Made by a program: the position numbers and the translations under genes
Notes under the pieces: generated by a model
Databases searched by the model: none
What the model was told of the DNA's origin: nothing
Seen by the model: the letters and a program-made list of their open reading frames with translations, nothing else
Assembly (NCBI GenBank): GCA_024235915.1
Contig: JACKLO010000009.1
Span: 372,001-436,000 of the forward strand
DNA length: 64,000 nt
Reading direction: 5' to 3'
DNA from: Burkholderiaceae bacterium
GTDB taxonomy: Bacteria > Pseudomonadota > Gammaproteobacteria > Burkholderiales > Burkholderiaceae_C
Part shown: piece after piece, positions 25,352 through 31,066 of the stretch
Position numbering within the stretch: the stretch's first letter is position 1
Layout of the letters: each line of letters opens with the position of its first letter

Positions 25352-25476
25352 GGCACGACCCTCGGCGCCATGCGCGCCGCGACGGGCGCTTGGGAGCGGC
25401 CCGGCGCGCTCATTGCAGCACCTTCGCCCGTGGAGGGCTTCGGCATGAGCGCTTGGGAGCGGCCCGGCGCGCTCAT
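25348..25476 (-). CDS. possible 42-residue peptide with an internal duplication
   Basis: The frame starts at ATG 25476, overlapping the TGA of the acyltransferase gene (ATGA), and stops at a TGA overlapping the GTG of the next gene (GTGA). It contains MSAPGRSQA twice, 21 residues apart, because the DNA carries a 28-bp direct repeat. The start/stop chaining fits the coupled style of this operon. The peptide has no recognisable domain, and the sequence could instead be a non-coding duplication. Confidence 0.35.
   Translation of the reverse strand: MSAPGRSQALMPKPSTGEGAAMSAPGRSQAPVAARMAPRVVP
25386..25476. repeat. two 28-bp direct repeats, 63 bp apart
   Basis: Identical 28-bp copies lie at 25386-25413 and 25449-25476, with a 63-bp (21-codon) period. 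Each contains the near-palindrome AGCGCGCCGGGCCGCT (read on the minus strand). The second copy covers the stop codon of the acyltransferase gene. No third copy was noticed in the window. Confidence 0.85.
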
Positions 25477-26483
25477 GCCTGCACCTTGCGCAACGTGCCG
25501 GTGGCACCGCGTTGACGGGCCACCTCGCCCAGCAGCACCGGCAGACTCCAGGGGTGTGCCCGCGCGACGCGCCGGATCAGCACAGGGCCGAGCAGGCCGG
25601 CGGCGAGCCCGAGCGTGCAGTGCGCCAGGACCGACGTGACGCCGACGCCGTTAAACACCACCCGGGCCCCGGCCGTGAAGAACACGTGGTACAGGTAGAT
25701 GGCATAGGACGCCTGGCCCAGGCTGGCCAGCGGTGGGCAGCGCGGCTGCAGGGCCATCAGGAGCATGCATCCGGACAGCCCAGCCACGAGCATCGGCACC
25801 GTGCGGCGCGCGGGGTCCGGCAGCGGCTCGCCGATCGCAAGCAGGGCCAGCGCCGCGGCCAGCGCCAGCAGGACCAGCGCCAGACCCTGCCGGCGCAGGA
25901 CGGCGATGACTGCGAAGCGCCGCAGGGCCAGGCCTGCGAGAAAGTACGGCAACAGGTACAGCGCGCCCTCGAGGCCCAGCCACGGTGTGCCGGGGAGGAC
26001 CAGCGTCAGCGCCGCCGTGACCAGCCAGGTGATCGCGAAGGCCGTGGCATCGCGCAGGCACCCGCTGCGCTCGAGCAGGAGCACGGCGCCGAAGACCCAG
26101 AACAGCGACTCGACGAACCACAGGTGGCCCACCGGCAGCAGGTGCAGCGTGGTCCAGTCGGGCGCGGCCGCGTTGGCACCCGGCACCACCGTCTGCGCGG
26201 CCACCAGCATGGTGCCGACGAACAGCATCGGCAGAAGCAGCCGGCGCGCCTTGCCGCGCAGGAATCCGGCCGCGTCGCCCTGCGCCGGCCGCAGGCCGTA
26301 GACCCAGCCGGACAGCACGGTGAACAGCGGCATGCGCAGCGGCGCCAGCACGTCGTTGAGGACCCGCAGGCCACCGTCGGCGATTTGCAGTCCGAACGAC
26401 GGGTTGGAGCCGATGACGTGGTAAAGCACCAGCAGCACGCAGGCGAGGCCACGCAGCGTCTGGGTCGGGAGGTCTTGTCGCAT
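25473..26483 (-). CDS. acyltransferase 3 family membrane protein
   Basis: The 336-residue protein has about ten membrane helices and the family opening TLRGLACVLLVLYHVIG with the conserved His. Further family marks are PLFTVLSGWVYGLRPA, GHLWFVESLFWVFG and SYAIYLYHVFF. Acyltransferase 3 proteins (PF01757) transfer acetyl or other acyl groups to sugars of exopolysaccharides and O-antigens from the membrane. It is the first gene of the operon that runs down to 20807. A 17-bp motif shared with the STAS gene promoter lies 32 bp before its ATG. Confidence 0.9.
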   Translation of the reverse strand: MRQDLPTQTLRGLACVLLVLYHVIGSNPSFGLQIADGGLRVLNDVLAPLRMPLFTVLSGWVYGLRPAQGDAAGFLRGKARRLLLPMLFVGTMLVAAQTVVPGANAAAPDWTTLHLLPVGHLWFVESLFWVFGAVLLLERSGCLRDATAFAITWLVTAALTLVLPGTPWLGLEGALYLLPYFLAGLALRRFAVIAVLRRQGLALVLLALAAALALLAIGEPLPDPARRTVPMLVAGLSGCMLLMALQPRCPPLASLGQASYAIYLYHVFFTAGARVVFNGVGVTSVLAHCTLGLAAGLLGPVLIRRVARAHPWSLPVLLGEVARQRGATGTLRKVQA

Positions 26484-26515
26484 GCGCTCATTGGACGCTG
26501 CAGCCGCCGACCGAA

Positions 26516-26532
26516 TGTGATCGCACTGTGAC
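26516..26532. promoter_or_regulatory. candidate operator (copy 1) upstream of the acyltransferase operon
   Basis: TGTGATCGCACTGTGAC contains two TGTGA half-sites 11 bp apart, one helical turn. It matches 15 of 17 bases of the site at 27661-27677, in the same orientation relative to its downstream gene. The acyltransferase ATG is 32 bp further on. A tandem site of this period suits a response regulator; no binder is known. Confidence 0.45.
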
Positions 26533-26593
26533 GTCGTGCGGCAGCGGGCCGGGCGACCCGGCTGCCAGGGTCAGCGCCGGCCGGGGCGAGGAC

Positions 26594-27205
26594 TCAGCAG
26601 GCGGCGAGTGCGCCGAGGCGCGTGGGCAGCGGCACCAACGCCGAGACGCTGGGCCAGGCCAGCGCACGCCGGAGTCCCGGCGTGACCACCGGCGCCATCC
26701 ACGTCGCCATGGTCAGCCAGTCCTCGGCGGTGAGCGGCTCCTCGCGGCCATGGTCGGGCAGCAGGTCCAGCAGGCCGCGCAGCAGTCTGCGCCCGACGGC
26801 CAGGGCCAGCGGGCGCGACGGCACGCCGTCGGTCGGCAGCAGGCGCGGCCCGCTCGGTCGACCGTGCGCAAGGCCCCCGTCGGCATGCACCAGCACCACC
26901 AGCGGGTGCACGCCACTCTCCAGTTGTTCGACAAGACCGTCCTGGGTCGACCAGAGACGGTCGGCATCGGGCAGTCGACCGTCCAGGATCAGCAGGCCCG
27001 GGCCACGCCCGGCCTCGACGGGGTCACCATCCGTTCGGCCTGGCCAGATCCGCCAGGGATCCACCGCGGCGAGGTCGACACACCAGGTGGTGATGCCGCG
27101 CGCCCGAAGCGACGCGCACAGCGCGTCGGCATGGTCCGTCTGGAAGGTGCCCGTGCCCGCATCACGCAGCACCAGCGCCTCGTCGAAGTGGTCGATCAGC
27201 CTCAT
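26594..27205 (-). CDS. hypothetical protein downstream of the STAS gene
   Basis: The 203-residue soluble protein starts MRLIDHFDEALVLRDAGTG. It has no signal peptide or membrane helix. The first half could be a Rossmann-like fold (LLILDGRLPD, HPLVVLVHADGG), and the second half (LAVGRRLLRGLLDLLPDHGRE) looks helical. No family is recognised. It follows the STAS gene by 36 bp on the same strand, with no terminator between, so the two are probably co-transcribed. A role in the partner-switching output is an inference. Confidence 0.7.
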   Translation of the reverse strand: MRLIDHFDEALVLRDAGTGTFQTDHADALCASLRARGITTWCVDLAAVDPWRIWPGRTDGDPVEAGRGPGLLILDGRLPDADRLWSTQDGLVEQLESGVHPLVVLVHADGGLAHGRPSGPRLLPTDGVPSRPLALAVGRRLLRGLLDLLPDHGREEPLTAEDWLTMATWMAPVVTPGLRRALAWPSVSALVPLPTRLGALAAC

Positions 27206-27241
27206 GCGCGGACCCGGTGTGGATGCAGCCGGCCCGACCGC

Positions 27242-27592
27242 TCAACTCGTCTGCGGGTCGAGCGTGCGCACCGCGTCGTGGCGGTGCTGCTGGATCTTGA
27301 AGACACGGTGCATGCGCATCAGCTCGAACAGCGCCCGCACGGTCTGCGCCATCTCGCAAAGCACCAGGTCCCCCTGCCGCGCGTTCAACTGGCGCAGCAG
27401 GCTGATCAGGGCCCCGAGGCCGGAACTGTCGACGAATTTCACGCCCGCCATGTCCAGCACCACCCGCGAGCAGTCCTGGATCATCGATCCGGCCAGATCC
27501 CTGAATTCGCGCACGTTGCCCGCGTCGAGGTGGTCCTCGCGAAGTTCCAGCACGAGCACGCCATTGCCCTCGGTTCTCGCCCTCAGTTCCAT
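27242..27592 (-). CDS. STAS-domain anti-sigma factor antagonist
   Basis: The 116-residue protein is a single STAS domain of the SpoIIAA/RsbV type. The phosphorylation loop VKFVDSSGLGALISLL places Ser56 at the position of SpoIIAA Ser58. In partner switching such a protein is phosphorylated by an RsbW-like kinase and reactivated by a SpoIIE phosphatase. Both activities are present in the 5724-9122 protein. In Vibrio fischeri the SypE/SypA pair of this kind controls an exopolysaccharide locus, which makes the setting here suggestive. ATG 27592 was chosen because the upstream frame has no better start. Confidence 0.93.
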   Translation of the reverse strand: MELRARTEGNGVLVLELREDHLDAGNVREFRDLAGSMIQDCSRVVLDMAGVKFVDSSGLGALISLLRQLNARQGDLVLCEMAQTVRALFELMRMHRVFKIQQHRHDAVRTLDPQTS

Positions 27593-27660
27593 GTCAACCC
27601 CATCTCGTCCATGTATGGTCTGCAGTGTGAACCGATTGGGCCACGCCGCCGGCCCACAAG

Positions 27661-27677
27661 TGTCATCGGACTGTGAC
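27661..27677. promoter_or_regulatory. candidate operator (copy 2) upstream of the STAS gene
   Basis: TGTCATCGGACTGTGAC lies in the 148-bp gap between the Hpt and STAS genes, 68 bp before the STAS ATG. It matches the site at 26516-26532 at 15 of 17 positions, and the repeated half-sites are again 11 bp apart. The gap suggests that the STAS gene has its own promoter. Confidence 0.45.
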
Positions 27678-27740
27678 CGGCACCGTCGTGGGCGGCGCAC
27701 GCCACGTCGACGGTCGAGCGGCTCGCCGCGGCCCCAAGGC

Positions 27741-28043
27741 TCAACCCGGTGCGTGCTGCAAGACCAGCCGCCGCACAGCCAGCAGCGCGTCGTCGAGCGC
27801 CGGTCCCTGCGCGCCGCGCTCGAGCAGCGCCAGCGCGTGGCGTGCGGCGGCGTCGATGTCGGCAAACCCGTACCCCCCGGCCGCGCCGGCCAGCCGGTGC
27901 AGCGCGGCCGCCCTGCCCACGGCATCGGTCGCCGCGTCGATCTCGGCCTGACGCGCGCCGAGTCCGGCGGCGAACCGCAGACGCAGCGCCTCGAACGTCG
28001 CCCGGGCGTGCGGTGGCAGGCCCTGGGGATCAGGCCGGGCCAC
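27741..28043 (-). CDS. histidine phosphotransfer (Hpt) protein
   Basis: The 100-residue all-helical protein has the Hpt motif ALHRLAGAAGGYGF with His49 as the phosphorylated residue, followed by a second helix (DIDAAARHALALLERGAQ). It would pass phosphate between the hybrid kinase and a receiver domain. Its start overlaps the 3' end of the receiver gene by 14 bp, so kinase, receiver and Hpt form one unit. Confidence 0.88.
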   Translation of the reverse strand: MARPDPQGLPPHARATFEALRLRFAAGLGARQAEIDAATDAVGRAAALHRLAGAAGGYGFADIDAAARHALALLERGAQGPALDDALLAVRRLVLQHAPG

Positions 28044-28422
28044 GGCCGTGCTCCCAGTAGATGCGGATGTCGGACGGCAGACTCACGGGGTCGAACGGCT
28101 TCACGATGATGCCGGTGGCCGCATGCTCGAGCAGGTCCTCCAGTTCGTCGCGCATGGCCTTGGCGGTCATGAACACCACCGGCACTCGGCGGCTCGTGTC
28201 GCGCTGCCGGAGGGCGTGGAGCACCTCCGGCCCGGACATCATCGGCATCATCACGTCGAGCAGGATGAGGTCAGGCCCGAAGCCGTCCACGGCCGCCAGC
28301 GCGGCAGCGCCACCGTCGCAGCACAGCACCTCGTAGCCGCCGACCGTGCCCAGGCTGAACTCGAGCAGGTCGCGGATGTCGGCGTCGTCCTCCACGCACA
28401 TCACCTTTCTCAGCTCGGCCAT
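28030..28422 (-). CDS. single-domain response regulator
   Basis: The 130-residue protein is a CheY-like receiver only. The acidic pocket is E11-D12-D13, the phosphoacceptor Asp56 lies in LILLDVMMPMMSG, the switch Thr86 in VVFMTAKAM, and Lys108 in IIVKPFDP. There is no output domain, so it acts by protein contact or as a relay with the neighbouring Hpt protein. It starts directly after the stop of the hybrid kinase gene (no gap). Confidence 0.93.
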   Translation of the reverse strand: MAELRKVMCVEDDADIRDLLEFSLGTVGGYEVLCCDGGAAALAAVDGFGPDLILLDVMMPMMSGPEVLHALRQRDTSRRVPVVFMTAKAMRDELEDLLEHAATGIIVKPFDPVSLPSDIRIYWEHGRGPA

Positions 28423-30231
28423 TCAGCCCTCCTGCCCAGCCTTGGGGCGACCCAGATCGGCCAGCTTGCGCTCCAGCATCTCCGCGCCCGTGCCCTCGCC
28501 CGACTTCGGCATCCAGTGCAGGCCCTGCCGTTGGACAAAGGCTGCATCCACCGCGTCGCTGTACAGCAGCACCGGCCGGCCCCGCGCCAGTCGCCGCAGG
28601 CCGTCGCAGAACTCCACGGCCATGCCCTGGCCTTGCGGGTCCGCCAGCAGCACGGTGGTCGGGTCGGGCCGCCCCAAGTCCGCCGCCTGCGCCAGGTCGA
28701 CGACGGCGCTGACGCGCCAGCGCGCGCCCAGCAGCGCACGCAGGCGCGCGCTGGCGTCGACGTCTCGGTCCACGATCCACAACACCGGTCGTTCGGGCGC
28801 CGCCGGCGCGTCGGCGCGCGGCAGACGGATCCGGAACTCGCTGCCTCCACCCTCGCGCGCGCCCGCGGTGATCTGACCGCCCATGCGCTCGACGAGCAGC
28901 CGGGCCACGTAGAGCCCCAGGCCGGTTCCGCCCTTGGCGCGCTGGTCCGAGCCGTCCGCCTGCGAGAACTTCTCGAACATGCGGTGCTGGAAGTCTGCCG
29001 GGATGCCCGGCCCCTCGTCGCCGACGCTGTAGTGCACCCAGTGGCTTGTCGACGACAGCGCAACAGTGACTTCGCCCTGGGCCGGGGAGTGCTTGACGGC
29101 GTTGGAGATCAGGTTGGACATCACCTGCAGGAAACGATCGGGGTCGACGCTGACCGCGGCCGACGTGTCCTGCCCGTGCGCCGCGAGCCGCACGCCTGCA
29201 CGCTGCGCGTACGCGTGGTTGGCGTCGAGCGCCTCGGCCACCAGGCTGGCGGCATCCACGCGCTGCAGGCGCAGCGTCATGCGATCGCCTTCGAGCTTGG
29301 TCAGGTCCAGCAGGTCGTCGATCAGGCGGCTCAGGCGCTGGGCGTTGCGGTGGGCCATGCCGAGCAGCGGCGCCGCCTGCGGCGGCAGCACGCCGGCCTT
29401 GCCGGCCACCACCAGGCTGACGGACCCGACGATCGAGGTCAGCGGCGTGCGCAGTTCATGGCTCACGGTGGCCAGGAACTCGGCCTTGAGCCGTTCGATT
29501 GCCCGCCGCTCGCTGAGGTCGCGCAGCACGAGCGTGACGCGAGATGCGCCGGCATCGTGCCACTGGCTGGAGCCGATCTCCGCGGGGAACGACCGTCCAT
29601 CGGCAGCCGTGAGCGTGACCGCGCCGCCGGCGGTCAGTGCCGCCAGTTCGAGGCCGGTGACGTCGCGGCAGCCGCACCCGGCCAGCTCGGACGGCCAGGT
29701 GGCACCGAACCGCCGGCAGGCAGCCATGTTGGCATCGATGATCGTGCCCTCGTCATCGAGCGTGAGCACGGCATCACTGATGTTGTCGTGGATGTCGCGC
29801 TGGCGTTGCATGGCCACGGCCACGTCGCGCTGCAGCCGCAGCACCCGTGCGTAATGGCGCAGCTTGGCGTCGAGCAGCTGGACATTGACGGGCCGCGTCA
29901 GGTAGTCGTCCGCGCCCTGGGCCAGGGCGGCGCAGAAGTGGTCGTCGCCCTGCAGCGACGAGGTCACGAGGACAGGCACCCAGGTCGTGGGCGCGATCTG
30001 GCGGATCCGGCGCGTGACCTCGAAGCCGTCCAGGTCCGGCATCAGCAGGTCGAGCAGGACGAGGTCGGGCAGCCTCGACCGCACGCACTGCAGCGCCTCC
30101 TCGCCACCGGCCGCCGCGACCACGCCGTGACCCAGGCGCTCGACGAGTTCGGTCAGTTCGAGGCGTGACTGGTCGATGTCGTCGACCACCAGGACGTCGA
30201 GGCGCGCGAAGGTTGAGGGGGCCGGCAGCAT
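28423..30231 (-). CDS. hybrid histidine kinase: REC-PAS-HisKA-HATPase-pseudoreceiver
   Basis: The 602-residue cytosolic protein has an N-terminal receiver (about 12-125, Asp61 in LVLLDLLMPDLDG; the usual Lys is Arg113 in LTRPV) and a PAS domain (about 145-240). A HisKA domain follows with His258 in TVSHELRTPLTS, then an ATPase domain (QVMSNLISNAVKH, DEGPGIP, GGTGLGLYV; about 360-480). The last 110 residues (PVLWIVDRDVDASARL, TTVLLADPQGQ) look like a decayed receiver. No membrane helix is present, so its input is the N-terminal receiver or the PAS ligand. It heads the minus-strand signalling operon beside the exopolysaccharide genes. Confidence 0.92.
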   Translation of the reverse strand: MLPAPSTFARLDVLVVDDIDQSRLELTELVERLGHGVVAAAGGEEALQCVRSRLPDLVLLDLLMPDLDGFEVTRRIRQIAPTTWVPVLVTSSLQGDDHFCAALAQGADDYLTRPVNVQLLDAKLRHYARVLRLQRDVAVAMQRQRDIHDNISDAVLTLDDEGTIIDANMAACRRFGATWPSELAGCGCRDVTGLELAALTAGGAVTLTAADGRSFPAEIGSSQWHDAGASRVTLVLRDLSERRAIERLKAEFLATVSHELRTPLTSIVGSVSLVVAGKAGVLPPQAAPLLGMAHRNAQRLSRLIDDLLDLTKLEGDRMTLRLQRVDAASLVAEALDANHAYAQRAGVRLAAHGQDTSAAVSVDPDRFLQVMSNLISNAVKHSPAQGEVTVALSSTSHWVHYSVGDEGPGIPADFQHRMFEKFSQADGSDQRAKGGTGLGLYVARLLVERMGGQITAGAREGGGSEFRIRLPRADAPAAPERPVLWIVDRDVDASARLRALLGARWRVSAVVDLAQAADLGRPDPTTVLLADPQGQGMAVEFCDGLRRLARGRPVLLYSDAVDAAFVQRQGLHWMPKSGEGTGAEMLERKLADLGRPKAGQEG

Positions 30232-30358
30232 GGCACCCGGATGGTAGTGCCGTCACGGAAGGCGCCCGGGCGGCGCCCCGCCAGGGTTGACAAAGCCGTC
30301 ACAACTCCGGGCCCCTGTGCACCTGTAATGGCCATGGATTCAAGCACAGGAGCATTCC

Positions 30359-31051
30359 ATGTCCCGGTCGGCGACCCTTCACTCCCCCCTGGCGCGGCGC
30401 TGGCAGGCCACGACGGCCATGCTGGCCTGGCGCTGGCGGACACACCGCCTCGCGTGGTTCAAGCGCGGCTGCGACATCGCGGTGGCCGTGGTGGCACTGT
30501 TGGCGCTGGCGCCCCTGCTGGCCGCGGTCGCCCTGGCCATCAAGCTGTACGACCGGGGGCCGGTGCTGTTCTGGCAGCAGCGGGTGGGCCGCCACGGCGT
30601 GCGCTTCGCGTTCCCGAAGTTCCGCTCGATGTGCGTCGACGCCGAGGCCCGACTGGCGGCACTGCGTGAGCGCAATCAGCACGGCCAGGACGGTGTGACG
30701 TTCAAGATGAAGCACGATCCGCGCATCACACCGGTCGGCCGCCTGATACGGCGCACAAGCATCGACGAACTGCCGCAGCTGTGGAGCGTGCTGCGCGGCG
30801 ACATGAGCCTCGTGGGCCCGCGCCCGGCGCTGGTCAGCGAGGTGCAGCGCTACGAGCTGGCCCATCGCGAGCGCCTGCTCGTCACGCCCGGCCTGACCTG
30901 CATCTGGCAGGTCAGCGGGCGCGGCGAGGTGCCATTCGCCCAGCAGCTGGAGATGGATCTCGACTACATCCGCAACCGGTCGATCGGACTCGACCTGAAG
31001 TTGTTGGCCCTCACGCTGCCGGCCGTGGTCGGCGGCCGCGGCGCGTACTGA
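30359..31051 (+). CDS. priming sugar transferase (WbaP/WcaJ catalytic-domain type)
   Basis: The 230-residue protein has one membrane segment (about 40-62) followed by the bacterial sugar transferase domain (PF02397): FPKFRSMCVDAEARL, ITPVGRLIRRTSIDELPQLW, GDMSLVGPRPAL, TPGLTCIWQVSGRG and LDYIRNRSIGLDLKLLALTL. It should transfer a sugar-1-phosphate to undecaprenyl phosphate and start the repeat unit. It is the short form, without the large N-terminal membrane region. The ribosome binding site (AGGAG) is good. It leads the plus-strand operon that continues with the 939-residue fusion protein. Confidence 0.94.
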   Translation: MSRSATLHSPLARRWQATTAMLAWRWRTHRLAWFKRGCDIAVAVVALLALAPLLAAVALAIKLYDRGPVLFWQQRVGRHGVRFAFPKFRSMCVDAEARLAALRERNQHGQDGVTFKMKHDPRITPVGRLIRRTSIDELPQLWSVLRGDMSLVGPRPALVSEVQRYELAHRERLLVTPGLTCIWQVSGRGEVPFAQQLEMDLDYIRNRSIGLDLKLLALTLPAVVGGRGAY

Positions 31052-31066
31052 TCGGCAGGAGGCCCC

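Noticed and set aside
28048..30168. A 706-residue plus-strand frame
   Set aside because: It is antisense to the kinase and receiver genes, whose catalytic motifs are intact.
30287..30329. TTGACA and TGTAAT as a sigma-70 promoter of the priming sugar transferase
   Set aside because: The two boxes are 31 bp apart, far from the usual 16-18 bp.
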